From: Candidatus Marimicrobium litorale | Lineage (GTDB): Bacteria > Pseudomonadota > Gammaproteobacteria > Pseudomonadales > Halieaceae | Reading direction: 5' to 3' | NCBI RefSeq assembly: GCF_026262645.1 | Contig: NZ_SHNO01000001.1 | Location: forward strand, 1 to 64,000 | Length of the DNA: 64,000 bases | In this document: piece by piece, positions 55,931 to 64,000 of the stretch | Position numbering within the stretch: position 1 is the first letter of the stretch | Layout: every line of letters begins with the position of its first letter | Made by a program: the position numbers and the translations under genes | Notes under the pieces: model-generated | Databases searched by the model: none | The model's input: only the letters and a program-made list of their open reading frames with translations | Told to the model about the DNA's origin: nothing

Positions 55931-56755
55931 ATGTTTGCCGTCCGGAAAATGTTGCACCAGGCTGCTCCTGAATTTCCGGCTGTTCTGGCCGCAGGCGGTG
56001 GTCAGGCGGAGCGCGCCCGGGATCTTGCCCGGCGCTTGCAGCTGCCATTGCTTCCCATTGGCGCGGAGTTCACCGCGATGCCAGCCGGGAAGGTGGTGTT
56101 GTTTGTGGAGCCTGACGGTTTGGCGCTGCAGTATACGGGGATGGGAGCGCCGGGGCCGGTGAGGGTGGCATTTGAAGGCGGCGATATGCTTCACCGTCGA
56201 CGTACGGGCGGTGCTCGCTTGCTGGGTAAGGCGGTTGGCCACGGTAAAAAAACCGTTTTGCATGTGCTGGACGCAACCGCTGGTCTGGGGCGCGACGCCT
56301 TCATGCTCGCAGACATTGGTTGTCGTGTCCGCCTGTGTGAACGTGAGCTACTGCTGGCGGAATTATTGCGGGATGCGCTCGATCGTGCTGCCCTTGCGCG
56401 CGACCCGCAGCTGCGAGCGGCGGTGCAGAGTCTGCAGTTATTTGCCTCTGATTCGACTGCACTGGATGCGGGCCAGCTGGATGGACTGGATGTGATTTAT
56501 CTGGACCCTATGTTTCCGCAGCGTTCCAAGAGCGCGGCCGTCAAGAAGGAAATGGCCATTTTTCAGGCGCTGCTGCAGCACACAGTGCCGAGCGATGCTG
56601 ATAGACTGCTGTCGTGGGCATTGCAGCAGGATGTTGCCAGGATTGTGGTCAAACGTCCCCTGCGAGCCCCCCACCTCGGCGCAGTATTGCCTTCGCACAG
56701 TGTCGTCGGTAAGACCGTGCGATTCGATGTGCATGTACGCCGCAAGCTGGCTTGA
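55931..56755 (+). CDS. rsmJ: 16S rRNA (guanine-1516-N2)-methyltransferase RsmJ
   Basis: A 274-residue SAM-dependent methyltransferase that modifies G1516 of 16S rRNA. The SAM-binding motif DATAGLGRD is at 114-122 and the catalytic YLDPMFPQR at 190-198, both diagnostic of RsmJ/DUF548. The start is either ATG 55931 or ATG 55949 (six residues later); neither has a strong ribosome site. It follows the cyclase-like gene by 108 bp. Unlike E. coli it is not next to prlC, which here is at 26 kb. Confidence 0.93.
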   Translation: MFAVRKMLHQAAPEFPAVLAAGGGQAERARDLARRLQLPLLPIGAEFTAMPAGKVVLFVEPDGLALQYTGMGAPGPVRVAFEGGDMLHRRRTGGARLLGKAVGHGKKTVLHVLDATAGLGRDAFMLADIGCRVRLCERELLLAELLRDALDRAALARDPQLRAAVQSLQLFASDSTALDAGQLDGLDVIYLDPMFPQRSKSAAVKKEMAIFQALLQHTVPSDADRLLSWALQQDVARIVVKRPLRAPHLGAVLPSHSVVGKTVRFDVHVRRKLA

Positions 56756-56806
56756 TGGTGCAGGCCACAGCGCTGAATCTAGCCGTTCAATACCCCGGGA
56801 GAAAAT

Positions 56807-57562
56807 ATGCCTGACAGTAAAACCATCGCACTGGTTACCGGTGCATCTGCTGGCCTTGGTGCTGAATTCTGTCGCCAGTTAGCCGCTCGCTGTGATGTTG
56901 TTATTGGGGTGGCCAGGCGTCAGGATCGGCTTGATGCACTGGCCGCTGAGATCGCCGGGTCGGCGGAATTTCATGCCTTGCAAGCGGATCTTGCCACTGT
57001 AGAGGGGGTTTCGAGAACCATGGAGGCTCTGCGACAACGGGGCCCGGTGACGATGCTGGTGAACAATGCAGGTGTGGGGTCAATGGGCGAATTTGACTCC
57101 CTTGCGATTGAGTCGCAGCGCGCCATGGTGAGTTTACATGTGGATGCGACGATGAGCCTGTGTCGGGCAGCCATTCCCTTTATGCGTGAACAGGGCGGTG
57201 GCGAAATCGTCAATGTCTCCTCGTTGGGTAGTCTGGTGGAGGGGAAGGGGATGGCCGTCTACGGTGCGACCAAAGCATTTCTGAATTATTTTTCGCTGGC
57301 CCTGCAGGCAGAGCTGGCGGGCACAGGTATCGAGGTGCAAGCCCTTTGTCCCGGGTTTACTCGTACGGAATTCCACGATGCGATGGTCTCTGAGGGCTTT
57401 GACCGCGACTGGATTCCAGAGTCGATGTGGCAGACGGCGGAGCAGGTAGTAGAGGTAAGCCTGGCAGCGCTTGGCAGCGGCCGGGTGATTGTGGTTCCCG
57501 GCGCCGCTAATTGCGCTATGGCCAAGTCAGGACTGGAGCAACAGCTCGCGCTACTCGACTAG
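56807..57562 (+). CDS. short-chain dehydrogenase, DltE-like
   Basis: A 251-residue SDR with the cofactor loop TGASAGLG at 11-18, NNAG at 86-89, and catalytic S138/S139, Y152 and K156 (YGATK). The tail after [11 protein letters not shown] is the classical short form. It reduces or oxidises an unknown substrate. It follows rsmJ by 51 bp with ggagaaaat before the ATG; its 3' end overlaps the convergent dapE by 12 nt. Confidence 0.88.
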   Translation: MPDSKTIALVTGASAGLGAEFCRQLAARCDVVIGVARRQDRLDALAAEIAGSAEFHALQADLATVEGVSRTMEALRQRGPVTMLVNNAGVGSMGEFDSLAIESQRAMVSLHVDATMSLCRAAIPFMREQGGGEIVNVSSLGSLVEGKGMAVYGATKAFLNYFSLALQAELAGTGIEVQALCPGFTRTEFHDAMVSEGFDRDWIPESMWQTAEQVVEVSLAALGSGRVIVVPGAANCAMAKSGLEQQLALLD

Positions 57563-58681
57563 CAGTCTACTCATAACACCCTTGTATATAGCAGCCAAGC
57601 GCGGCAAGTCGGTTGCCAGCACCTGTTCGTTGAGCTTGTGAATAGTGGCATTGCTCGGCCCTATTTCCACTACTTGTGCTCCGGTGGGAGCGATGAAACG
57701 CCCGTCAGAAGTGCCGCCTGCGGTTGATAGTTCGGGCTTGCACCCGGTTACCTGCTCGATGCTGTCTATTGCGGCCTGCACCAGTTCGCCTGCCGGCGTC
57801 AGAAAAGGTTGGCCACTGAGGTTCCAGTCAAGGCTGTAATCCAGTTCGAAACCCTCGAGTATGCTGGTTGTGCGCTTGCGCAGTTCTTCATCCGTTACCT
57901 CGGTAGAAAAGCGGAAATTAAAATCGATTTTGGCTTCTCCGGGGATAACGTTGGTCGCACCTGTACCGGCGTGGATGTTAGAAACCTGGAAAGACGTCGG
58001 GGGGAAGAATTCGTTGCCCTCGTCCCAAGTCTCCGTGGTCAGTGCATGTATTGCCGGCATCAGTGCGTGAATTGGGTTGGTTGCCAAATGGGGGTAAGCG
58101 ATATGACCCTGTACCCCATGAACAGTCAGGGTAGCGCCCAGTGAGCCCCGTCGGCCATTCTTTATCACGTCGCCCAGCGTTGCTGAACTGGAGGGCTCAC
58201 CGACCACACACCAGTCGATGGATTGGCCGATATCCTGCAGGTATTCTAGTACGCGAACCGTGCCATCTACGGCCGGGCCCTCCTCGTCGGAGGTGATGAG
58301 AAAACCGATTCTGCCCCGGTGGTTGGGGTGTTCTGCGACAAATTCCTCACAGGCAACCAGCATCGCTGCCAGGCTACCTTTCATATCCGCACTGCCGCGA
58401 CCGAACAGAACGCCATCGGTGAGTGTGGGCTCGAAAGGGGGTGTATCCCAGGCATCGACCGGTCCGGTGGGTACCACATCGGTGTGGCCCGCGAATGCAA
58501 GTACGGGGCCGGAGTCACCGCGCTGCGCCCAAAAATTGCTCACTTTGCCGAAGGGCAAGCCAGTGCACTCGAAACCGAGAGCCTGTAAATGCTCCATCAT
58601 CAATGCCTGGCAACCAGCATCCTCAGGTGTAACCGAAGGTCGTCGGATCAGTTCACTGCATATGTCTAGCGTGCGTTCCAT
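57551..58681 (-). CDS. dapE: succinyl-diaminopimelate desuccinylase
   Basis: A 376-residue dinuclear zinc peptidase-like enzyme (M20) that releases succinate from N-succinyl-LL-diaminopimelate. Metal ligands lie in [12 protein letters not shown] and [15 protein letters not shown] gives the catalytic and metal-binding glutamates, and a final metal histidine is in ATIHKLNE. The start is ATG 58681. Its 3' end overlaps the SDR gene on the other strand by 12 bp. It is 19 bp after dapD, so in the same operon. Confidence 0.95.
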   Translation of the reverse strand: MERTLDICSELIRRPSVTPEDAGCQALMMEHLQALGFECTGLPFGKVSNFWAQRGDSGPVLAFAGHTDVVPTGPVDAWDTPPFEPTLTDGVLFGRGSADMKGSLAAMLVACEEFVAEHPNHRGRIGFLITSDEEGPAVDGTVRVLEYLQDIGQSIDWCVVGEPSSSATLGDVIKNGRRGSLGATLTVHGVQGHIAYPHLATNPIHALMPAIHALTTETWDEGNEFFPPTSFQVSNIHAGTGATNVIPGEAKIDFNFRFSTEVTDEELRKRTTSILEGFELDYSLDWNLSGQPFLTPAGELVQAAIDSIEQVTGCKPELSTAGGTSDGRFIAPTGAQVVEIGPSNATIHKLNEQVLATDLPRLAAIYKGVMSRLLVE

Positions 58682-58700
58682 CAATCTTGCCCGTCTTGAT

Positions 58701-59720
58701 TCAGTTGTGCGCGTGAAGCTCCTCGTTGAGCTCTACGGCACTGCGATTAGTCAGGCACTCTACCGCGCCTGTGGTCGAGTTGCGACGGAACAGCAGGTCA
58801 GATTTGGCCGCAAGATCGCTAGCCCTGACTGTTTCCACGGCTGCACCATCTGCGTCGAGCATAGCAACTTTCGTGCCTGCGGTAAGGTAGAGCCCCGCTT
58901 CGATCGTGCAACGGTCTCCCAGTGGGATGCCGGTACCGCCATTGGCCCCGACCAGACAGCCTTCGCCCATACCGTTGACCAGTTTGCCGCCCCCGGACAG
59001 GGTGCCCATAGTGGAAGCGCCGCCTCCCAGGTCCGAGCCCGCTCCAATCATGACGCCTGCGGAAATGCGGCCTTCGATCATGCCCGGCCCCTCGGTCCCG
59101 GCATTGAAGTTCACAAAGCCCTCATGCATGACGGTTGTTCCTTCACCCAGATAGGCGCCGAGTCGCACGCGCGCGGTATGTGCAATACGCAGGCCAGTGG
59201 GCACCACGTAATTAGTCATCTTGGGGAACTTGTCGACACAGCTCACGTCAAGAACCTCACCACGCAAACGAGCTGCCAGTTGTCGCTCTGGCAGTTCCTC
59301 GATGTCCACTGCGCCCTCGTTGGTCCACGCTACGTTGGGGAGTGCGCCAAACAGGCCTTCAAGATTCGTGCCATGGGGTTTTACCAGCCTGTGGGAGAGC
59401 AACTGCAGTTTTAGGTAGGCCTCCGGAACGTTATTTGGTTGTTCATCTGCAGTCAACAATACAGCTACGACCGGCTGCTTTGTACTGCGAAATCTGGCCG
59501 CCAGGTCTGCCTGAGCGGACTCGCCGGCTGCCGTCAGCGCAGTCTCTAGCGCCTCGAGATCGGAGCCGCTCAGCGCGGCATTGTTGTCGCATTCGCGCAC
59601 AGCATCTGCCAGCGCCCGGGACGGATTTAGGACGGGGGTGGGAAAATAGACCTCGAGCCATTCGCCCCCATTGTTATGGGTGCCTACACCCAGGCCAAAC
59701 GCAAAAACGTCATCGCTCAT
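58701..59720 (-). CDS. dapD: tetrahydrodipicolinate N-succinyltransferase, long form
   Basis: A 339-residue left-handed beta-helix acyltransferase that succinylates tetrahydrodipicolinate. The hexapeptide repeats ([38 protein letters not shown]-like turn [11 protein letters not shown]) are clear in the C-terminal half, and the N-terminal 130 residues are the DapD_N domain of the longer pseudomonad/actinobacterial type, not the 274-residue E. coli form. ATG 59720 ([16 protein letters not shown]) fits. Confidence 0.93.
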   Translation of the reverse strand: MSDDVFAFGLGVGTHNNGGEWLEVYFPTPVLNPSRALADAVRECDNNAALSGSDLEALETALTAAGESAQADLAARFRSTKQPVVAVLLTADEQPNNVPEAYLKLQLLSHRLVKPHGTNLEGLFGALPNVAWTNEGAVDIEELPERQLAARLRGEVLDVSCVDKFPKMTNYVVPTGLRIAHTARVRLGAYLGEGTTVMHEGFVNFNAGTEGPGMIEGRISAGVMIGAGSDLGGGASTMGTLSGGGKLVNGMGEGCLVGANGGTGIPLGDRCTIEAGLYLTAGTKVAMLDADGAAVETVRASDLAAKSDLLFRRNSTTGAVECLTNRSAVELNEELHAHN

Positions 59721-59911
59721 CTTTATTACCCTTGGAAGTGATATCCCCTCACAGAAGCTCTTTTCTCCGAGGGGCCGCAAAAAGTTTGCGCATTATCAGG
59801 GTGTTAGGGGGTCTGGGGCAAGTTGTTCTGCCATGGATCACAAAGAGTGCGGCGATGGGGGCTTGTCTATTTTTTTGCGGCGTCAGGCTCGTGACTGTAT
59901 CGGACGGCAAT

Positions 59912-60268
59912 TCATAGGGTGTGCAACTCAAAAATTTTTTCGTAGTCGGCGGGAGTAAAGCCTGTATGGCACTGCTTTCCTGTATCGAGCAGCGGACGCT
60001 TAACCAGTGTCGGTTGGGACAGTGCTGCCGCTGCGGCGGACTGGTCGTTCATGGTGTCACGTGCACTGGAATCCAACGCTCTCCAGCTGGTGCTGCGACG
60101 ATTGATCACTGTTTCCCAGCCTAATTCCTTGACCCAGGTTTGCAGTGCGCTCTTTTCCAGACCGTCATCGCGAAAATCGTGATATCGATACTCTATGCCG
60201 TGCGCGTCCAGCCACTTGCGCGCTTTTTTCACTGTGTCGCAGTTCTTGATACCGTACAGAGTGACCAC
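59912..60268 (-). CDS. yffB: ArsC/Spx-like thioredoxin-fold protein YffB
   Basis: A 118-residue ArsC-fold protein. The YGIKNCDTVKKARKWL motif has the single Cys of the YffB/Spx group, and TLVKRPLLDTG matches the conserved arginine segment. The start is GTG 60268 with gggag upstream; longer in-frame readings have no family match. E. coli yffB sits beside dapE, and here too it precedes dapD-dapE. It is thought to be a GSH-dependent thiol protein but its substrate is unknown. Confidence 0.9.
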   Translation of the reverse strand: MVTLYGIKNCDTVKKARKWLDAHGIEYRYHDFRDDGLEKSALQTWVKELGWETVINRRSTSWRALDSSARDTMNDQSAAAAALSQPTLVKRPLLDTGKQCHTGFTPADYEKIFELHTL

Positions 60269-60398
60269 AGCAAGACTCCCGAAAAACCCGTTTTCTACAA
60301 TGGCACTGAGGATAGCAAATACCGTCTGCCAGTTACAGCAGCGGGGAGCGTCGGCGAACGCGTCGATGGACGCACAACAGCCACTGTTCAGGTTGTCG

Positions 60399-61052
60399 CT
60401 AGGCCTTTTTGGTCTTCTTTGGTGATTTACGATTTGGGTAGCACGCCTGGCATATGTCGCAGCCCCGTCCATCGCAACCGCGTGCCGTGCAGAATTCGCG
60501 ACCGTAGAAAATAATCTGTAGGTGCAATCGATTCCACTGGTCCATTGGGAATAGGCGTTTTAGATCTTTCTCGGTCTGGCTGACATTTCTTCCACTGGTC
60601 AGCCCCCAGCGCTGGGCCAGGCGATGAATATGCGTGTCGACGGGGAATGCGGGCACGCCGAAGGCCTGTGACATAACCACGCTGGCCGTTTTGTGACCCA
60701 CGCCCGGGAGGCGCTCCAGTGCATCAATGTCACAGGGCACTTCGCCCCAGTGTTCTTCAATAAGTATTTCACTGAGGCGCTGTATGGCTTTCGCTTTTTG
60801 CGGCGAAAGTCCACAGGATTTGATCAGTGCCTCGATCTCTTTCACGCTCAACCGGGACATCTCTGCTGGGTTGTCTGCGCGCTTAAACAGTGCCGGTGTC
60901 ACCTTGTTTACCCGTTCGTCCGTGCACTGTGCGCTGAGCAGAACGGCTATCAGTAGTGTGTAGGGGTCTTTATGATCAAGCGGAACAGGAGTTTCCGGAT
61001 ACAGCGCCTGCAAGCGATGCAGGATGTACTCGGTGCGCTCGGCTTTAAGCAT
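60399..61052 (-). CDS. nth: endonuclease III with atypical Fe-S loop
   Basis: A 217-residue DNA glycosylase/AP lyase for oxidised pyrimidines. The helix-hairpin-helix LPGVGHKTA with catalytic K121 and the following D139 (PVDTHIHRL) are intact. The C-terminal cysteines are C188, C193, C198, C201 and C204, not the usual C-x6-C-x2-C-x5-C. Four of these could still hold a [4Fe-4S] cluster but with different spacing. A lysine-rich tail follows. It lies between dapC and yffB; start ATG 61052 gives the E. coli-like N-terminus. Confidence 0.92.
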   Translation of the reverse strand: MLKAERTEYILHRLQALYPETPVPLDHKDPYTLLIAVLLSAQCTDERVNKVTPALFKRADNPAEMSRLSVKEIEALIKSCGLSPQKAKAIQRLSEILIEEHWGEVPCDIDALERLPGVGHKTASVVMSQAFGVPAFPVDTHIHRLAQRWGLTSGRNVSQTEKDLKRLFPMDQWNRLHLQIIFYGREFCTARGCDGRGCDICQACYPNRKSPKKTKKA

Positions 61053-61054
61053 GC

Positions 61055-62245
61055 CTATAGCCTGCTCAGATAGCGTGTGATTCGATGTGCTGCCTCGATA
61101 CAATCATCCAGGTTGGCGACCAGCGCCATTCTGACCCTGTTCTCTCCCGGGTTCAGGCCATGGGCCTCTCTGCCGAGAAATCGGCCTGGCAACACGGTAA
61201 GGTGTTCCTCTCTGTACAGTCCGCGAGCGAACTCGGTATCACTGACGGGGGTTTGTGGCCAAAGGTAAAACCCCGCGTCTGGCTGAGTGACAGGCAGGTG
61301 TCCATGCAGCGCTTTGAGCACATGACTGAATTTTTCACGGTATCGTTGCCGGTTAATTCTGACGTGATCCTCGTCACTCCAGGCAGCGATACTGGCGAGC
61401 TGGTGGTGTATTGGCATGGCGCAGCCATGGTACGTCCGGTACTGCAGAAAGGGTTTCAGAATATCGGCATCGCCGGCGACAAAACCGGAGCGCAGGCCAG
61501 GCAGGTTGGATCTTTTTGACAGGCTGTGGAACGAAATGCAGTTACGAAAGTTCGGGTCACCCATTTGTGAGCAGGCTTGCAGCAGACCGGTGGGCGGCGC
61601 GCTATCGTCCGGGTATATCTCTGAATAGCACTCGTCGCTGGCAATGATGAAATTGTGCTCATGGGACAGTTCGATAATTGTCTTCAACTGGTCATATGAC
61701 ATGACAGCGCCGGTGGGGTTCCCTGGAGTGCAAAGATAGAGCAGTTGGCAGCGCTGCCAATTCTCTTTTGGGACACTGTCAAAATCGGGCAGTAGGCCGG
61801 TATCCTGTGAGCAGTTGATGAAATACGGGGTAGCGCCCGCCAGTAGAGTCGCGCCCTCATAGATTTGATAAAAGGGGTTAGGGCACATGACTTGCGCACC
61901 TGGCACGGGGTCGATGACTGTCTGGGCTAGGGCAAACAGCGCTTCGCGTGTTCCATTGACCGGCAGCACCTGCTGCCCCGGATCGACATGTTCAAGCTTG
62001 AACCTGTTATTCAGCCAACCGGCGATAGCGCTGCGTAGTTCCGGCATCCCTGCGGTGGTGGGATACTTGGCCATGCGCGACAGATTATCTTCGATAACCT
62101 GCAGAACGAATGCTGGCGACTCGTGTTGCGGTTCGCCTATCGACAGCGCTATCGGCGTCTTGTCAGGCGCCGGGGTCACATCGTCGAATAAGTCTTTCAG
62201 CTTGGCGAAAGGGTAGGGCTCGAGTTTTTGTAGATCAGGCTTCAT
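61055..62245 (-). CDS. dapC: succinyldiaminopimelate transaminase DapC
   Basis: A 396-residue PLP aminotransferase (fold type I) that makes N-succinyl-LL-diaminopimelate. The PLP lysine is in SFHSLSKRSNLPGLRSGF, with TPGNPTGAV and SDECYSE upstream. The opening LQKLEPYPFAKL is diagnostic of DapC. It starts 4 bp after the glnD stop and ends 2 bp before the nth start, so all three are likely one transcript. I chose ATG 62245; an in-frame extension would run into glnD. Confidence 0.95.
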   Translation of the reverse strand: MKPDLQKLEPYPFAKLKDLFDDVTPAPDKTPIALSIGEPQHESPAFVLQVIEDNLSRMAKYPTTAGMPELRSAIAGWLNNRFKLEHVDPGQQVLPVNGTREALFALAQTVIDPVPGAQVMCPNPFYQIYEGATLLAGATPYFINCSQDTGLLPDFDSVPKENWQRCQLLYLCTPGNPTGAVMSYDQLKTIIELSHEHNFIIASDECYSEIYPDDSAPPTGLLQACSQMGDPNFRNCISFHSLSKRSNLPGLRSGFVAGDADILKPFLQYRTYHGCAMPIHHQLASIAAWSDEDHVRINRQRYREKFSHVLKALHGHLPVTQPDAGFYLWPQTPVSDTEFARGLYREEHLTVLPGRFLGREAHGLNPGENRVRMALVANLDDCIEAAHRITRYLSRL

Positions 62246-62249
62246 GGGG

Positions 62250-64000
62250 TCAGGCTGCGGCCAGTTCGTCAAGTTCTTCGCGAATTTTGCTTTGCAGGCT
62301 GTCGCAGACGGCCGGGTCGGTAATAGCCTGCTGATTCGTGTCGGTAATAAAAAATACGTCCTCGACACGCTCACCGAGGGTCTGGATCTTGGCTGCCTGA
62401 ACCTCGATATTGAGTGAGACGAATATCTTCCCGAGCCTGGCAAGTAGCCCGGGTCGGTCTGGCGTCAACACTTCCAGCACAGACTGGTTCTTAATCTTGT
62501 CGATGCTCATGCGAGTTTCGGTTGGCACGGAAAACGACTTCATCTTCCGTGGGGTCAGCCGGGTGGATGTGGCTGGATGCTCGGTCTTGTTTCCCAGTTC
62601 GTCGCTCAGGTATTGCTTGATATGCGCCAGTCTCGCCCCGTCTTCCGAAATAGGTTGCCCCGCGGAATCGAGAATAAAAAACGTGTCAAGGCACATGCCG
62701 TCGCTGGAGCTGTAAATGCGCGCATCGTAGATGCTCAGGTCCAATTGTTCGAGTGCGGCACAAATTTTTGAAAAAAGTTGGGGATGACTGCGCGCATGGA
62801 TAAAAATTTGAGTGGTGTTGGCAATGCTTGATTCAGCCAGGTTACGTATGAGAACCAGCGGTACGTCGCGATGATGATGGTCTGCGATAGCCTCGCTGTG
62901 CCAAGCGATATCTTCGCTTCGCTCACGCAGGAAGTATTCTTCAGTGCGCTCGCTCCACATGTCATCCAGTTCGTCAGGGGTGAAGCCCCGCCCGTCCAGA
63001 ATCTCTGCGGCTGCGCTGCGCGCCTGCGTTATGATGGCCTGCTTGTCCACCGGATTATCCAGCCCTCGCCGCAATGCTCTGCGCGTTTCTGTGTAAAGCT
63101 GCCGCAGCAGGCTTCCGCGCCACGCGTTCCAGAGTGTGGGGTTGGTGCCATTGATGTCAGCGACTGTCAGGGTATAAAGATAATCAAGGTGTTCTTCATC
63201 GCCGACATGTTGCGCAAATTGCTGGATGACTTCTGGGTCGGAGATGTCCTTGCGCTGAGAGACGGCCGACATCAGAAGATGGTTTTTGACCAGCCAGACC
63301 ACCAGCTCGGTATCTCGGGCGTCAAGGCCGTGCTCGTCGCAGAATGTCGCTGCATCGACTGCGCCGAGCTCCGAGTGGTCTCCACCTCTGCCTTTGCCGA
63401 TATCGTGATAAAGACCGGCAATGTAGAGTAACTCAACCTTGCGCAAGCGACGCGCGACACGGCTCGATACCGGGAATTTATCTTCCAGGTCCGGGAACTG
63501 AAAACGGCGGCTGTTTTTTATCACCTCCAGCGTGTGCGCGTCTACCGTGTAAGTGTGAAAAAGGTCGTGCTGCATCTGGCCCGTAATCCGGCCAAACTCC
63601 GGCAAGTAATCGCCAAGGATGCCGTAGCGATTCATGCGTCTCAGCTGGCGGGTCATCTTGTGTGGTGCGGCCAGTATGTTCAGAAAGGTCTTCTTGTTGC
63701 GCGGGTCTGCCCTGAAAGCATCATCTATCAGGTGCCGGCTATCCCTGATCATGCGAATGGTCGGGGCAGAGATGCCGATGATATTTTCGTGGGTGGCGCA
63801 CTCTAGAAAGACGGTCAGCAGCGCATTGGGACACTGGTTGAATAGGTTTTCATGGCGAGCCTCAATGTAGCCATTGCGTATCTGAAAGTATTCGTCCAGT
63901 GCAGTGATGTCGTCAGCCTGATGCTCACGCAATATAGCCTGGTCAAAATTGAGGATTAGAACTTCATTTAGCTGTCCAAGCGCCAGTGCCCAGCGGTAAT
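62250..64000 (-). CDS. glnD: PII uridylyltransferase/uridylyl-removing enzyme GlnD, 3' part
   Basis: The last 583 or so residues of GlnD (whole protein about 890); the frame stays open to the window edge, so the nucleotidyltransferase domain lies outside. Visible here are the linker region, the HD domain (GLYHDIGKGRGGDHSELGA) that removes UMP from PII, and two C-terminal ACT domains (from IFIHARSHPQLF and VLEVLTPDRPGLLARL) that sense glutamine. It is the central nitrogen sensor. The gene is cut only by the window, with no sign of damage. Confidence 0.94.
   Translation of the reverse strand, partial: YRWALALGQLNEVLILNFDQAILREHQADDITALDEYFQIRNGYIEARHENLFNQCPNALLTVFLECATHENIIGISAPTIRMIRDSRHLIDDAFRADPRNKKTFLNILAAPHKMTRQLRRMNRYGILGDYLPEFGRITGQMQHDLFHTYTVDAHTLEVIKNSRRFQFPDLEDKFPVSSRVARRLRKVELLYIAGLYHDIGKGRGGDHSELGAVDAATFCDEHGLDARDTELVVWLVKNHLLMSAVSQRKDISDPEVIQQFAQHVGDEEHLDYLYTLTVADINGTNPTLWNAWRGSLLRQLYTETRRALRRGLDNPVDKQAIITQARSAAAEILDGRGFTPDELDDMWSERTEEYFLRERSEDIAWHSEAIADHHHRDVPLVLIRNLAESSIANTTQIFIHARSHPQLFSKICAALEQLDLSIYDARIYSSSDGMCLDTFFILDSAGQPISEDGARLAHIKQYLSDELGNKTEHPATSTRLTPRKMKSFSVPTETRMSIDKIKNQSVLEVLTPDRPGLLARLGKIFVSLNIEVQAAKIQTLGERVEDVFFITDTNQQAITDPAVCDSLQSKIREELDELAAA

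Noticed and set aside
58218-59414. 398-residue frame opposite dapE and dapD
   Set aside because: Crosses two real genes on the other strand and shows no domain; both dap genes are unmistakable.
62250-64000. glnD as a truncated pseudogene
   Set aside because: The frame is open to the last base of the window, so the missing N-terminal domain is only outside the sequence given.

Overview
The window is a gene-dense chromosomal stretch of about 57% GC by eye, almost certainly from a gammaproteobacterium. The gene orders are pseudomonad-like and typical of marine oligotrophic groups: rnfABCDGE, purMN next to a DUF2066 gene and hda, arsC-wrbA-DUF2069, dapA-bamC, and glnD-dapC with yffB, dapD and dapE. 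A Halieaceae/OM60-like or other Cellvibrionales host is my best guess, but it is an inference from gene order, not a database match. No transposase, integrase, phage gene, CRISPR array, rRNA or recognisable tRNA was found. About 66 protein genes cover nearly all of the DNA. They are packed with 4-nt overlaps or meet tail to tail with almost no spacer.

Layout, left to right. 1-6 kb: an MtfA-like peptidase, a 2-oxoglutarate/Fe(II) oxygenase, a membrane HD-GYP signalling protein and an Ig-repeat lipoprotein. 6.3-8.8 kb: a family 2 glycosyltransferase, a probable cryptic HolD (psi) gene, rimI and a small unknown. 8.8-16.6 kb, minus strand: metG followed by the complete Rnf electron-transport operon. 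16.8-18.7 kb: a short Mrp/ApbC ATPase, dcd and a small secreted protein. 18.7-22.4 kb: purN and purM divergent from DUF2066 and hda. 22.4-25.6 kb: omega-amidase plus methionine-type aminotransferase, then an SDR divergent from a PTPS-family pterin enzyme. 25.6-32.5 kb: oligopeptidase A, ThpR and a DEAD-box helicase, quinone oxidoreductase, GNAT and cysK. 32.5-37.7 kb: a candidate small RNA, TlpA-like lipoprotein, YihY, ArsC, WrbA, DUF2069 and SppA.

37.7-42.1 kb: an RND permease and its adaptor. 42.3-46.9 kb: MaoC hydratase, NUDIX, a thiolase-fold protein with a DUF35 partner, the SRAP DNA-protein crosslink protein and an SDR. 47-50.4 kb: a Pqi/Mla-type lipid-transport operon (permease with STAS, ATPase, MCE protein, PqiC-like lipoprotein). 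50.5-53.8 kb: a DUF3806 protein, dapA, bamC and a metallo-beta-lactamase-fold hydrolase. 53.9-57.6 kb: an LRR lipoprotein divergent from a class III cyclase-like protein, then rsmJ and an SDR. 57.6-64 kb, minus strand: glnD (5' end outside), dapC, nth, yffB, dapD and dapE, which with dapA covers much of the succinylase route to diaminopimelate and lysine.

I did not find a self-contained new defence or mobile system. The best leads are: the cyclase-like protein at 54.5 kb with apparently degenerate active-site positions and a palindrome upstream; the thiolase/DUF35 pair whose usual histidines are replaced; the PTPS/SDR divergent pair with an ExxHGH motif; and the unannotated plus-strand RNA candidate with a strong terminator at 32.7 kb.
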